The notes below the pieces were generated by a model that did no database searches, was not told the DNA's origin, and saw nothing but the letters and a program-made list of their open reading frames with translations. Below are positions 8,565 to 20,654 of a stretch of 64,000 bases of DNA, one piece after another. Numbering within the stretch: the stretch's first letter is position 1; every line of letters starts with the position of its first letter. Origin of the DNA: Enemella dayhoffiae. GTDB taxonomy: Bacteria; Actinomycetota; Actinomycetes; Propionibacteriales; Propionibacteriaceae. A program made the translations under genes and the position numbers. The stretch is taken from NCBI RefSeq assembly GCF_002250625.1, contig NZ_NMVQ01000007.1, forward strand, positions 49,676 to 113,675, read 5' to 3'.

Positions 8565-10202
8565 TCAGCCGAGCTTGGTGTGGGGGTCCACGGCTCGCTG
8601 ACCCGTGGTCTGCGACGCATCAGGCACCCGATACTCCAGGTGCACGTGGGCGCCGAGGGTCCACCCGACAGCACCGACCGCCTGGCCGGGCTGCACCTGC
8701 TGCCCCAGGGAAACGTCGATCCGTGACAGATGCCCCAGGATCACCACGTCGCCGTTCTCGCGCTGGATCCTGAGATCTCCGATTCCGGGGGTGTTCTTGG
8801 TGCGGGCGTCGTCGTAGTAGGAGCCGCTGCCCCCGGCGACGATCACCTTGCCGGCGACGGGGCTGACCACCTTGGTGCCGCGCGGGGCGGCCCGGTCCAC
8901 TCCCGGATGCGAGCAGGCCGGCTGGCCCACGCTGGGGGCGTACTCGTACATCCAGCAGTTTTCCTGGCTCCACGGGGTGATCCCGAACGGCTGGGTTTCC
9001 TCGTCCGGGCCCTCGATGATGTCGGCGACCTTCAGCACCTTGCCGGCTGATCCGGCCGGCGGCTTCGGGGTTGCCGGGGGCTTCGGGGTTGCCGGGGGCT
9101 TCGGGGTTGCCGGCGGCTTCGCACTCGGCATACCGGAGCAGGTCGGGGCGACCTGCTCGGGCGTACCCGTCCACACCCAGGCGTCGGCCACCCAGCCGCC
9201 GGCCTCGGGCACGTAGTCCCACAGGGTGCTGGACACCCCGGCGACGTCGTTGGTGACCGATTCGGCGCGGATCTGGCAGCGGATGGTCAGCGGCTGCCCC
9301 TCGTTGAGTGTGCCAACGACGGCGGCGCTGCGGCTGGGGCTCTGCCGCACGTTCAGCGGCATCCCGCCCAGGTTCCACACCCGCGCCGCGGTGCCGGAGG
9401 TCGCCGGACCCGAGGCCGCCGGACGTGATGGGGCCGGGCGGGTGGTGGTCGTCGTCGCGGTGGGGCTGGAGCCGGCTGTTTTCGATCCGGTGCCCGTCCA
9501 GCCGGCGATCAGCCGGCGCAGGTCGGCCTGGCTGCGTTCGGCGGTCGCGCGGTCTGCGGCGTACATCGCCGAGGTGTCCCAGCCACTGCCATGGCACCAG
9601 CTGAGGTTGGCGCGGATGCACTCCGACTCGACCTCCTGGTGGAGCTGGGTGGCGCCGATCGCCGGGTCGCGGAGCAGCCACGCCTTGCGCAGCACCGGGG
9701 TGTCGCGCACGGTGCGCTGCTGTTCCTGGCTCAGCCCGGCGTCCTTCATCACCCGCTGCAGCACGGCATCCGGGCTGGTGGAGTGCAGCGTGCGGGCGAG
9801 CCCCTCGTTGTCGGCCAGGCTCGAGTTGGGCACCTGTACGCCGGCCAGGCCGACCTGCCAGGCGCGGCCGGCGGGGCACAGGTCGGTCGGTCCGGTCCGG
9901 CGGTCGCCGCCGGGGAAGTTGCAGTTGCTGAACTTGTTGTCGGTGTCCATCGTGCCCTCCTTCAGCGACCACCAGGTGGTCCGGGAGAGCAGGTTCAGGC
10001 GGGCCTCACGGTCCCCGGCCAGGCGCGGATAGGCTTGGCTGGCGAACCACTTGAGGTTCTTGACCTGGGGGGAGTTGAGGGTGTGTCCGTTCACGGTGGC
10101 GGTGCCGGCGACGGACTGGGAGAGGCCCACGCCGGCGGCGAGGGCGGTGGCAGCGGTGACGGTGGCGGCGGTCAGGGCGGCGGTGCGGCGGGTGAGGCTC
10201 AT
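8565..10202 (-). CDS. Secreted M23 metallopeptidase with SH3-like domain
   Basis: 545 aa with an N-terminal signal peptide (about 1-33). A middle region (about 40-235) is of unknown type, followed by a Thr/Ala/Pro linker, an SH3b-like domain (GMPLNVRQSPSRSAAVVG, about 275-350), four KPPATP hexapeptides, and a C-terminal M23 LytM-type domain (about 415-545) with HPGVDRAAPRGT and HVHLEYR zinc motifs. It probably cleaves peptidoglycan cross-links. Note HPGVD where many M23 proteins have HxGxD. A possible -10 (TAGCGT) lies about 45 nt upstream of the start. Confidence 0.85.
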   Translation of the reverse strand: MSLTRRTAALTAATVTAATALAAGVGLSQSVAGTATVNGHTLNSPQVKNLKWFASQAYPRLAGDREARLNLLSRTTWWSLKEGTMDTDNKFSNCNFPGGDRRTGPTDLCPAGRAWQVGLAGVQVPNSSLADNEGLARTLHSTSPDAVLQRVMKDAGLSQEQQRTVRDTPVLRKAWLLRDPAIGATQLHQEVESECIRANLSWCHGSGWDTSAMYAADRATAERSQADLRRLIAGWTGTGSKTAGSSPTATTTTTRPAPSRPAASGPATSGTAARVWNLGGMPLNVRQSPSRSAAVVGTLNEGQPLTIRCQIRAESVTNDVAGVSSTLWDYVPEAGGWVADAWVWTGTPEQVAPTCSGMPSAKPPATPKPPATPKPPATPKPPAGSAGKVLKVADIIEGPDEETQPFGITPWSQENCWMYEYAPSVGQPACSHPGVDRAAPRGTKVVSPVAGKVIVAGGSGSYYDDARTKNTPGIGDLRIQRENGDVVILGHLSRIDVSLGQQVQPGQAVGAVGWTLGAHVHLEYRVPDASQTTGQRAVDPHTKLG

Positions 10203-10367
10203 GACGTGGGTCCTGTCTCTGGCATCCGGCTGATGCGCAGGACGCTAGGAGCCCCACCGGGCACCGCCCAACCCGTGTCCGGGCGGATTTTTCCGGCCGC
10301 GGCAAGGATGAGTAGCCGGGCCCACAGGGGGTTGGGGTGTCGGCCCCAGCCCGAGGCGAGCCGGGGC

Positions 10368-11138
10368 TCAGAGCGCGGTGGTCGAGCCCCTGATTACCGT
10401 GCCGATGGCCGCCGCGATCGCCTCGTGCCCGGCTTCGTTGGGATGGTCCCCGTCGTCGGCCAGCAGGGTGGACCAGTCGCTGCTCGCCGCGTTGAAGGCC
10501 GCGACCAGGTCGACATAGCCGGCGCCCGTGTCGGTGGCGGTCTGCTGCAGCACCGTGTTGATCCGCTCGGTCAGCCCCATCGCGGTGTCGGTGTACGCCT
10601 GGTCGGCGCCGCTGACCGAGGCGTCGGTGAAGGCGTTCCAATAGCCGGTCACCACGATCCGCGCGTTCGGGGCGTACGCCTGCACCTCGGTGAGGACCAG
10701 CGCCATGTGCTGCCGCAGCGCGGTCAGCTGGTCGTCCAGGTCGGGCGCGTCGGCGTCGTCGACGGTGAAGTCGTTGGCGCCGATGGTGATCACCACCAGG
10801 TCGGCCTGCTCGAGGGCAGACTGCACCTGCGGAAGGTTCAACTGGGCCAGCAGGCCGGTGGTGGTCAGCCCCGGTACCCCGAAGTTGTCGGCCGCCGCCG
10901 CGGTGGTGGCGGTGGTCAGCGAGGCGGCCAGCGCCTGAACGTAGGACTCATCGGAGCGATAGCCGGAGGTGACCGAGTCGCCCAGCCCGACCACCACCTC
11001 GGTGCGGGTCGCCTGCTGGCTCGCCGCATAGCTGGTCGTGGTGCTGGTACCGGCCCAGGCGGCGGTGGCCCCGCCCGCCGCCCCGAACGTCAGCAGCAAG
11101 GTGGTCAGCAGTCCCGCCAGCAGCCGCTTTCCGATCAT
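10368..11138 (-). CDS. Secreted SGNH/GDSL hydrolase 1
   Basis: 256 aa with a signal peptide (about 1-29). SGNH blocks are visible: block I VGLGDSVTSGY (catalytic Ser), block II Gly in NFGVPG, block III GANDF, and block V DGDHPNEAGH (catalytic Asp and His). It would act as an extracellular esterase or lipase on an unknown acyl or acetyl substrate. A paralogue in the same orientation lies just upstream, separated by inverted and direct repeats, suggesting tandem duplication with divergence. Confidence 0.85.
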   Translation of the reverse strand: MIGKRLLAGLLTTLLLTFGAAGGATAAWAGTSTTTSYAASQQATRTEVVVGLGDSVTSGYRSDESYVQALAASLTTATTAAAADNFGVPGLTTTGLLAQLNLPQVQSALEQADLVVITIGANDFTVDDADAPDLDDQLTALRQHMALVLTEVQAYAPNARIVVTGYWNAFTDASVSGADQAYTDTAMGLTERINTVLQQTATDTGAGYVDLVAAFNAASSDWSTLLADDGDHPNEAGHEAIAAAIGTVIRGSTTAL

Positions 11139-11222
11139 GGGACCAGCCCATCGGGCCGGGCTGTGGATTTTCTGTGCAGCCGTTGTGCACCCGCGATGAG
11201 TGCGGGCTGGCCCACGGTGATC

Positions 11223-11300
11223 TGGTCATGACGTGCCACTCAACGGCCCTGTTGGGTCGAAACAGGGCCAGCCGGAGCAACGAGTGGCACGTTATGACCA
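11223..11300. repeat. Large imperfect inverted repeat between the SGNH genes
   Basis: Outer arms of 19 nt (11223-11241 and 11282-11300) are complementary with one mismatch. An inner 9-bp stem (GGCCCTGTT / AACAGGGCC, 11245-11253 and 11261-11269) lies inside, giving a long hairpin of about 78 nt. It may end transcription or be a miniature mobile element. It shares the GGTCATGA core with the element at 16920-16988. Confidence 0.75.
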
Positions 11301-11302
11301 AG

Positions 11303-11348
11303 TGGCTTCGACAGGCTCAGCCAGCGACAGGCTCAGCCAGCGAAGGTC
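11303..11348. repeat. Interspersed repeat, TTCGACAGGCTCAGCC family, two tandem units
   Basis: Contains GGCTTCGACAGGCTCAGCC followed by CGACAGGCTCAGCCAG, a partial second unit. The same core occurs inside the 5' end of purM (34538-34571). This palindromic-type short repeat is known from several actinobacterial genomes. Confidence 0.7.
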
Positions 11349-12113
11349 TCAGCGGCGCAGGGCGGGCTCGGTGGCGTCGGCCAGGGCCACGTGCCCGGCG
11401 CCGTTCGGGTGATCCCCGTCGTCGGTGAGCAATTCGGTCGGGTCGGCCCCGTAGGCCTCGGACGGGTCGACGAAGGACGCGTCGTGCTCGGCGGCGAGTT
11501 CGGCGAGCATCTGGTTCAGCTGCCGGGTGGCGGCCTCGTCGGCCGCGCGGACCTCCGGCGGCAACGTCTCGGCCACGGCACCGGCGGTGGACACGTTCCA
11601 ATAGCCGACCAGCACGATGTGGGCGTTGCTCTGCTGGTGGATCTCGGTCAGCAACCGCGCGAACTGGCGGCGCACCTCGGTCACTTCCTCGGCCGGGTCC
11701 TCACCCGCCGTCTCCGGTTGCATGGCGGCGTCCAGGTCGTTGGCGCCGATCATCAGCACCACCTCGGTCGCCGCGGCCAGGTCCGCGCGCAGGCTCGGGT
11801 CGGCCAGCTCGGCGTACACGTCGGCGACCGTGGCACCGCCCATCGCGCGGTTCACCACCTGATAGCCGCCGCGCTGGCCGAGCAGGGTGATGAAGTTCGG
11901 GTCGACGCAGTTGGTGCCGGCCGGCACCGAGTCGCCCAGGCCGACCAGCACCCGCGGCCGGTCCCCGGTGTAGGCCGCGCCCCGTTCATCGCTGTGGGTC
12001 ACCGGTTCGTCGGCGTACGCCCGAGCCGGGGAGGCCAGAGCGCCGAACGCCAACAGTGCAGCCCCGAGCAGCAGCGCGACAGGTCGCGTCGGGGTGCTCA
12101 GGGGGCGTGGCAT
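11349..12113 (-). CDS. Secreted SGNH/GDSL hydrolase 2
   Basis: 254 aa with a signal peptide (about 1-33). SGNH motifs are present: VGLGDSVPAGTNC (block I Ser), a Gly in NRAMGGAT, MIGANDLD (block III Asn) and DGDHPNGAGH (block V Asp/His). It resembles the downstream hydrolase in order and spacing of blocks, so both are likely duplicates. Its 3' end abuts a TTCGACAGGCTCAGCC repeat array. The substrate is unknown. Confidence 0.83.
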   Translation of the reverse strand: MPRPLSTPTRPVALLLGAALLAFGALASPARAYADEPVTHSDERGAAYTGDRPRVLVGLGDSVPAGTNCVDPNFITLLGQRGGYQVVNRAMGGATVADVYAELADPSLRADLAAATEVVLMIGANDLDAAMQPETAGEDPAEEVTEVRRQFARLLTEIHQQSNAHIVLVGYWNVSTAGAVAETLPPEVRAADEAATRQLNQMLAELAAEHDASFVDPSEAYGADPTELLTDDGDHPNGAGHVALADATEPALRR

Positions 12114-12192
12114 GACCCATTGTTTCGACAGTTGGCCAGAACTCCAAGCACGGGCCCTGACCTGGCCCGCCGGGCACGGTTAGGCTGGGGTG

Positions 12193-12684
12193 GTGACCCA
12201 GAAGCCGCACGAGAACCTGCTCGCCACTCACGGCACCACCCCGGCCACCCGGTTGCCGGAGGATCCCGCCGCCGCGGAGATCGCCGAGCACGGGCGCGAA
12301 CGGTTCGTCGAGATCGTCCGGCGCCACCCGCAGTCCAGCCTGTGCTGGGCGCTGCTCGCCGAGGGGGCGCTCGGCATCGGCAGCCCCGACGCCGACGTCA
12401 CGGCGTACGCCTATGCCCGGACCGGTTATCACCGCGGGCTCGACGCGCTGCGCCGCGCCGGTTGGAAGGGGGCCGGTCCGGTGCCGTGGGAGCACGGCCC
12501 GAACCGCGGATTCCTGCGCTGCCTGTGGGCGCTGGCGGTCGCCGCCGACCGGATCGGGGAGAGCGACGAGGCCCGGCGCTGCAGCCAGTTCCTCAAGGAC
12601 TCCTCCTTCACCGCCTATGACGAGTTGAGCGACAGCCGCCCCCTGCGCGGCTCCGAAGGGTCCGCGGAGCCGACGGACCGATAG
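12193..12684 (+). CDS. DUF3151 family protein
   Basis: 163 aa. It matches the actinobacterial DUF3151 family in length and in segments such as SSLCWALLAEGAL, AYAYARTGYHRGLDALRRAGWKGAGPVPWEHGPNRGFLRCLWAL and a Ser-rich end. The function is not known; the family often sits beside purA, as here. Two consecutive GTGs occur at 12190 and 12193; TAGGCT at 12181-12186 places either near the transcription start, a leaderless arrangement. Confidence 0.75.
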   Translation: MTQKPHENLLATHGTTPATRLPEDPAAAEIAEHGRERFVEIVRRHPQSSLCWALLAEGALGIGSPDADVTAYAYARTGYHRGLDALRRAGWKGAGPVPWEHGPNRGFLRCLWALAVAADRIGESDEARRCSQFLKDSSFTAYDELSDSRPLRGSEGSAEPTDR

Positions 12685-12760
12685 GACACCTGGTCGGCAC
12701 CTGGTTTAGGGTGGGGTGTCAAGAGGGTCCTTGGCGCAGCTGGGGACCCTGTGTCGTTGA

Positions 12761-14056
<1,296 letters not shown>

Positions 14057-14144
14057 GGCGTACGCCGCCAACCGGCATCGCGTCCGCCTCTGGGCACCTT
14101 GGCAGGGGTAATTCCCGCCGGCTGAACGCCGATACACTCGCCGC

Positions 14145-15475
<1,331 letters not shown>

Positions 15476-15479
<4 letters not shown>

Positions 15480-16909
15480 GCATCCCCAACGTGCTGGCCA
15501 CCCGCTATGCGTCGGGGGCGATGCGGGAGATCTGGTCCCCGGAGAACAAGATCATCGCCGAGCGGAAGCTGTGGCTGGCGGTGCTACGCGCCCAGCAGGA
15601 GCTCGGGGTCGACTTCGGTGGGGACTCCGCCGACGCAGTGATCGCGGCGTACGAGAAGGTCATCGACCAGGTCGACCTGGCCTCGATCGCCGACCGGGAG
15701 CGGGTCACCCGGCACGACGTGAAGGCCAGGATCGAGGAGTTCAACGCGCTCGCCGGCTTCGAGCACGTGCACAAGGGGATGACCTCGCGTGACCTGACCG
15801 AGAACATCGAGCAATATCAGGTGCTCACCTCGCTGCGGCTGGTGCACGACCGGATCGTCGCCACCCTGGTCGCGCTCACCCGGATCGCCGCTGACTATGC
15901 CGATCGCGCGATCGCCGGACGCTCGCACAACGTCGCCGCCCAGATCACCACGCTGGGCAAGCGGTTCGCGACCGCGACCGACGAGCTGCTGGTCGCCCGG
16001 GAGCGGATCGCCGAGCTGATCGAGCGCTATCCGCTGCGCGGCATCAAGGGCCCGGTCGGGACCAGTCAGGACATGCTCTACCTGCTCGGCGGGGACGCCT
16101 CGAAGCTGGCCGAGCTGGAGCAGAGAATCGCCTCCCAGCTTGGATTTGCGCGCGTTCTCACCTCGACCGGACAGGTCTATCCGCGGTCGCTGGACTATGA
16201 CGTGCTGACCGCGCTCGCCCAGGTCGCCGCGGCGCCGTCGAACGTGGCCACCTCGATCCGGCTGATGGCCGGGCACGAGCTGGTCACCGAGGGGTTCAAG
16301 CCGGGCCAGGTCGGGTCCTCGGCGATGCCGCACAAGATGAACACCCGCTCCTGTGAACGGGTGAACGGGTTCGCGGTGATCCTGCGCGGGTATGTGTCGA
16401 TGGTCGGGGAGCTGGCCGGCGACCAGTGGAACGAGGGTGACGTCTCCTGTTCGGTGGTACGCCGGGTCGCGCTCCCGGACGGGTTCTATGCACTGGACGG
16501 GCTGTTCGAGACCTTCCTGACGGTGCTGGCGGACTTCGGCGCGTTCGACGCGGTGATCGAGGCCGAGCTGCAGCGGTACCTGCCGTTCCTCACCACCACC
16601 AGGGTGCTCATGGCCGCGGTGCGCAAGGGGGTCGGCCGCGAGCAGGCGCACGAGGCGATCAAGGAGCACGCGGTCGCCGTGGCACTGGAGATGCGCGAGA
16701 CCGGCCGCGCCGACAACGACCTGTTGGACAGGCTGGCGGGGGATTCCCGGTTGGGGCTGTCGCGGGACGAGCTCGGGGCACTGGTCACCGAGCCGCTGGA
16801 GCTCTCCGGCTCGGCGCGGGCTCAGGTCGCGCAGTTGGTGGGTCGGGTGCAGGAGCTGGCCGAGCGGTGGCCGGCCGCTGCGGCGTACACCCCCGGCGCG
16901 GTGCTCTGA
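15476..16909 (+). CDS. purB: Adenylosuccinate lyase
   Basis: 477 aa fumarase/aspartase-superfamily enzyme acting twice in purine synthesis: SAICAR to AICAR, and adenylosuccinate to AMP. The signature GSSAMPHKMN (about residue 281 onward), the MTSRDLTEN region and GRSHNVAAQ with its catalytic His are clear. The GTG start overlaps the purD stop by 4 nt. A perfect 19-bp inverted repeat lies just after the stop and may end the transcript. Confidence 0.96.
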
Positions 16910-16919
16910 CCTTTTGCAG

Positions 16920-16988
16920 AATGATCATGACCAGATCGGGGTCGTTTTCTCACTATGGGAAAATTCCGTCGATCTGGTCATGATCATT
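16920..16988. repeat. Perfect 19-bp inverted repeat after purB
   Basis: Arms AATGATCATGACCAGATCG (16920-16938) and its exact complement (16970-16988) enclose a 31-nt A/T-richer spacer. It begins 11 nt after the purB stop. It could be a rho-independent-like terminator or a miniature mobile element; the core TCATGACC is shared with the inverted repeat at 11223-11300. Confidence 0.85.
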
Positions 16989-17058
16989 TCGGTCGGCGCC
17001 AGGTGAGCAGGTACCTCCCGAACAGGGGCGGGCTCACCCGCGCCACGGTACGGCGGCC

Positions 17059-17352
17059 TCAGTCCAGGTCCGGACAGTACTGGTAACCGGTCTCCTCGTC
17101 GTAGCACTTGAAGGTGGTCACGCCCCGATCCCTCAGGTGCGCGGCGGCCGCGCGGGCCAGCGGAGACCGTTGCGCCTGTTCACAGGTGAGCGGGCGAAGG
17201 TACGCGACGTCGGCCTCGTCGACGTAGACCGTGGCCGCCACCGTCTCGTCGCCTTCCTCAAACGTGAACCAGTTGCCCTCGTAGTAGTACGAGTACTCCC
17301 CGTTCTCGTCCGGGTCATCGGCATCCCGGAAGTGCTCCACCGTGACCTTCAC
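17059..17352 (-). CDS. Small acidic hypothetical protein
   Basis: 97 aa, rich in Asp/Glu and Tyr, with no signal peptide or membrane helix. Aromatic-acidic segments (EYSYYYEGNWFTFEEGDET) suggest a beta-rich fold. Two cysteines lie in the C-terminal half. Codon use is like that of the neighbours. It is oriented like the downstream lipid-kinase-like gene but separated from it on the map by about 33 bp. No family is recognised. Confidence 0.5.
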   Translation of the reverse strand: MKVTVEHFRDADDPDENGEYSYYYEGNWFTFEEGDETVAATVYVDEADVAYLRPLTCEQAQRSPLARAAAAHLRDRGVTTFKCYDEETGYQYCPDLD

Positions 17353-17385
17353 CCGATCACGGTAGCGAGGCGGCGGGGCAGCGGC

Positions 17386-18369
17386 TCAGCCCTCGCGGGT
17401 CCACCCCGGTGGCATCTTGACCACCAGCCCGCCCGGATCGACCGACATCCGCACCGCCAACACCTCACCGAAGTGATCACCGTCGAGCTCGATCTCCTCC
17501 GGCTCCCGGAAGAACAGCTCGACCCGCTGGCACTGCTGATAGTTCAACTGTCGATCTTCGTCCCGGTTGGGGACCAGCGCGCGGGTGTCGGAGCGGCGCA
17601 GCAGCGCGTTCTCCACCAGCACCTTCCACATGATCTGCGCCCACCCGAAGAGTCCCTGTGGCCGCATCGCCACCACGTCCAGCACCCCGTCGTCGACCGC
17701 GGCATCGGGCAGCAGCAACACATTGTTCTGCAGCGACCCGCAGTTGCCGACCATGATCGTGTGCAGCCGCGCCTTGCGCAGCTCGTCCTCGTCGAGCCGG
17801 TAGAGCAGCCGCATCCGGTGGTTGTCCTTCAGCGACACGACCAGCGACTTGGCGTACGCCGCGACGCCCAGCTTCTTCTTCAACTCCTCATCGGAGTTGG
17901 AGATCATCTGCGCGTCCAGCCCCAGGCCGGCCATCACCAGGAAGGAGTGCTCCTCCTGCTTGCCGCCGGGCCGGCTCCACATGGCGACACCGAGGTCGAT
18001 CGGCCGGTCGACGCCGTTGAAGCAGGCCGCGGTCGACTCCTCCAGGTTGTCCAGGGTGAGATCGAGGTTTCGGGCGAGCAGATTTCCCGTGCCCTGGGGG
18101 CACAGCGCCAACGGTACGCCGGTGTCGCGCAGCCCCTCCGCCACCCCCCGGACCGTGCCGTCGCCCCCGACGGCGAGGACCACCGACGCCTGTCGCTCGA
18201 CCGCCTCGCGGGCCATCCCGGTGCCGGGGTCGTCCTCACTGGTCTCCAGGTACATCGACTCGTCCCAGCCCGCCTGCGCGGCGGCGGGGTCGATCACCTT
18301 GCGCAGGTCATCGACGTCGATCTTGACCGGGTTGAACACGACTGCGGCAGTTGGCATGGGAGCCATCAT
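17386..18369 (-). CDS. Diacylglycerol kinase/lipid kinase family protein
   Basis: About 327 aa. The DAGK catalytic-domain hallmarks are visible: VFNPVK at the start, VVLAVGGDGTVRGVAEGL (nucleotide-binding GGDGT) and LALCPQGTGNLLARNL. The second beta domain contains FLVMAGLGLDA and the late DGDHFGEV motif. It would phosphorylate a lipid such as diacylglycerol or a related alcohol at the membrane. A GATACT -10 (minus, 18383-18378) lies 8 nt before the ATG pair at 18369/18366, so a leaderless start is preferred over the ATG at 18357. It is divergent from purC. Confidence 0.88.
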   Translation of the reverse strand: MMAPMPTAAVVFNPVKIDVDDLRKVIDPAAAQAGWDESMYLETSEDDPGTGMAREAVERQASVVLAVGGDGTVRGVAEGLRDTGVPLALCPQGTGNLLARNLDLTLDNLEESTAACFNGVDRPIDLGVAMWSRPGGKQEEHSFLVMAGLGLDAQMISNSDEELKKKLGVAAYAKSLVVSLKDNHRMRLLYRLDEDELRKARLHTIMVGNCGSLQNNVLLLPDAAVDDGVLDVVAMRPQGLFGWAQIMWKVLVENALLRRSDTRALVPNRDEDRQLNYQQCQRVELFFREPEEIELDGDHFGEVLAVRMSVDPGGLVVKMPPGWTREG

Positions 18370-18430
18370 TTCCCAAAGTATCGACAACTCGCGAACGGGG
18401 GTGGGAAGTCGGCGGCACTAGGCTGAGCGC

Positions 18431-19321
18431 GTGCCAACGAACCATATCGACCCGCAATTCGCCGATGTGCTGGGATTGCCCCTGCTGCACGCCGGCAAGG
18501 TGCGTGAGTTGTACGCCCTGCCCGAGCGCGACGACGTGATGCTGATGGTCGCCACCGACAACATCTCCGCCTTCGACTGGGTGCTGGCCAGCCGGATCCC
18601 GGACAAGGGGGCGATCCTGAATCAGCTCTCGCTGTGGTGGTTCGATCGGCTGGGCGGGTTGGTGGACAACCATGTGCGTTCGCTGGACGTGCCCGAGCCG
18701 GTGCGGGGACGGGCGGTGATCTGTCAGAGGCTGGAGATGATCCCGGTCGAGTGCGTGGCCCGCGGCTATCTGACCGGGTCCGGCTGGGTCGAATACCAGC
18801 GCGACCGCAGCGTCTGCGGCGTACCCCTGCCGGAAGGGTTGAGCGACGGTGCCCGGCTGCCCGAGCCGATCTTCACCCCCGCCACCAAGGCCCAGCTCGG
18901 CGACCACGACGAGAACGTCGACTTCGCCACGGTGGTTGACCAGGTCGGACGCGAGACCGCCGAGGAGATCCGCCGGCTGACGCTGCAGGTGTACGCCGCA
19001 GCGGAGCAGCTCGCACGCGAACGCGGGATCATCCTGGCCGACACGAAGTTCGAGTTCGGACGCCGCGCCGACGGCACCATCGTGCTCGCCGACGAGGTGC
19101 TCACCCCGGACTCGTCGCGGTTCTGGGAAGCCGCCACCTGGCCCGGTTCGCTGGACTCGTTCGACAAGCAGTTCGTCCGCAACTGGCTGCTCGACCAGCC
19201 CGATTGGGACCGCAACGGTGAGCAGCCGCCCCCGCCGCTGCCCGAGGAGGTGGTCGCCGCGACCCGGCAGCGGTACGCCGAGGCGTACCAACGGCTGACC
19301 GGAAGCGAATTCCGACCGTGA
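18431..19321 (+). CDS. purC: SAICAR synthetase (phosphoribosylaminoimidazole-succinocarboxamide synthase)
   Basis: 296 aa, the longer actinobacterial/yeast-like form. It condenses CAIR with aspartate using ATP. GKVRELYAL, the TDNISAFDWVL motif, VECVARGYLTGSGW, ADTKFEFGR and the ADEVLTPDSSRFW motif are intact. GTG 18431 lies 6 nt after TAGGCT (18419-18424), a leaderless start. The stop overlaps the next GTG as GTGA. Confidence 0.97.
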   Translation: MPTNHIDPQFADVLGLPLLHAGKVRELYALPERDDVMLMVATDNISAFDWVLASRIPDKGAILNQLSLWWFDRLGGLVDNHVRSLDVPEPVRGRAVICQRLEMIPVECVARGYLTGSGWVEYQRDRSVCGVPLPEGLSDGARLPEPIFTPATKAQLGDHDENVDFATVVDQVGRETAEEIRRLTLQVYAAAEQLARERGIILADTKFEFGRRADGTIVLADEVLTPDSSRFWEAATWPGSLDSFDKQFVRNWLLDQPDWDRNGEQPPPPLPEEVVAATRQRYAEAYQRLTGSEFRP

Positions 19322-20280
19322 GCGGTTGGCAGGGACCGCCGGGACCTCCTCCGGGACTGCCCTGGCAGGGGCCACCTGGGCCGCCCTGGCAACCCCCACC
19401 CGGACCACCTGGACCGCCTGGGCCGCCCTGGCAGGGCCCGCCGCAGTGGCAGGGTCCGCCACCCGGCCCGCCGCAACCGCCCCGCGGTCGGGTCGGCTTC
19501 ACCATCGCCGCCGTCGTCATCGGGTGCGCGATCGGTCTGGTGGTCACCCTGCTCGCCATTCAGCTGCGGGACCCGAAACCGGAACCGCCAACCAGCCCCC
19601 CGGTGACGACACGCTCGGCCTCCCCGTCCCCCTCCCGGACACCGACCCCACGGACCAGCTCCACGCCGACCCCGCAGACCAGCGCCGAAGCGACCTCCAA
19701 CACCACGTGCCCCACCCGCCAGGTGGCTCCGGTGATCCCCGGCTGGACGGCGATCGGATCCACCAAGGATCGGGCCGCCTTCGACGTGCCCGGTGACTTC
19801 TCGATTCAGCTCGGGGTGCTGTTCGGGCAGGAGACCAAGGCGCAAATGGTGCTCGCCCACTGCGGCGCCTTCTATCAGCGCGGGGTGTGCGGCAAACAGA
19901 CCAACAGCCGCACCAGTGTGGGTCTGGTCACCCATGGTTCCTCGACCAACCGGGCCAGCGACCCGGTGGCGTACGCCAAGCTCTGGGCCAAGTTCAGCAA
20001 CACCGACCATGACACCGGCGCCGTCGGCCCGGTACCGGTACCGACCGTCACCAGGCTCCGCACGGTCACCGGTCTCGAGGCGACGGTCGCCACGATCGCC
20101 GCCGACGACTCCACCCCCGACAAGGACTGTCCGGCCCCCCGCTTCCGGCTGAGCGCGGCGGCGATCGAGCTGCCAGACCGGACCCGCGCACTGCTGATCA
20201 TCGACAGCGACCTGGGCATCGAGCGCGAACTGTCCCCCGACATCGAACGGCAGATCATCTCCTCGCTACGGCCGCTGTGA
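19318..20280 (+). CDS. Proline-rich single-pass membrane protein, extracellular domain unknown
   Basis: 320 aa. A cytosolic N-terminus made of Pro/Gly/Trp/Gln-rich repeats ([12 protein letters not shown], residues 1-55) precedes one transmembrane helix (about 59-81). A Ser/Thr/Pro stalk and an extracellular domain (from about 120) with four cysteines that could form disulfides follow. The GTG overlaps the purC stop by 4 nt, so it is co-translated with purC although no link to purines is apparent. The pseudogene at 21472-22227 carries a related GWxAxPxxxxxAxxVPxxW stretch. Confidence 0.6.
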   Translation: MSGWQGPPGPPPGLPWQGPPGPPWQPPPGPPGPPGPPWQGPPQWQGPPPGPPQPPRGRVGFTIAAVVIGCAIGLVVTLLAIQLRDPKPEPPTSPPVTTRSASPSPSRTPTPRTSSTPTPQTSAEATSNTTCPTRQVAPVIPGWTAIGSTKDRAAFDVPGDFSIQLGVLFGQETKAQMVLAHCGAFYQRGVCGKQTNSRTSVGLVTHGSSTNRASDPVAYAKLWAKFSNTDHDTGAVGPVPVPTVTRLRTVTGLEATVATIAADDSTPDKDCPAPRFRLSAAAIELPDRTRALLIIDSDLGIERELSPDIERQIISSLRPL

Positions 20281-20330
20281 GGGGCCGCGATCGCGCGGTC
20301 GAGTCCGCCCGATCGCGCTAGGATCGCCCC

Positions 20331-20654
20331 ATGGCGCGTGTAGTCGTGGAAGTGATGCCCAAGCCCGAGATTCTCGACCCGCAGGGCAAGGCGGTGACCG
20401 GGGCACTGGAGCGGCTCGGCTTCACCGGCCTGCAGGTACGCCAGGGCAAGCTGTTCGAGATCGAGGTGGACGGCGAGATCACCGACGACGTGGTGACCCG
20501 GGTCCGCGAGGCCGCCGACAAGCTGCTGGCGAACACCGTGATCGAAAACTTCGAGGTGCACATCGAGAAGCTGTCGGTCGAGGACAAGGCCGAGAACGCC
20601 GACCAGACGAAGGCCGAGAAGACCGGCAAGTCGGGCAAGGACGCCAAGAAGTGA
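20331..20654 (+). CDS. purS: Phosphoribosylformylglycinamidine synthase subunit PurS
   Basis: 107 aa. PurS bridges PurQ and PurL in the multi-subunit FGAM synthase. The core (1-82) has the family marks: [15 protein letters not shown] at the start and LRLGF-like [13 protein letters not shown] Lys/Ala/Asp-rich tail of about 25 residues extends it beyond the usual 80-85 aa. The ATG lies 6 nt after TAGGAT (20319-20324), a leaderless start. The stop overlaps purQ as GTGA. Confidence 0.95.
   Translation: MARVVVEVMPKPEILDPQGKAVTGALERLGFTGLQVRQGKLFEIEVDGEITDDVVTRVREAADKLLANTVIENFEVHIEKLSVEDKAENADQTKAEKTGKSGKDAKK

Noticed and set aside
9059..9118. Tandem 18-bp repeats suspected as a CRISPR-like array
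   Set aside because: They encode KPPATP linkers of the M23 protein with no spacers; no CRISPR array was seen in the window.
20281..20330. Repeated GATCGCGC before purS as a PurR-type operator
   Set aside because: Only two short copies occur and none is found before the other pur genes, so it may be chance in GC-rich DNA.
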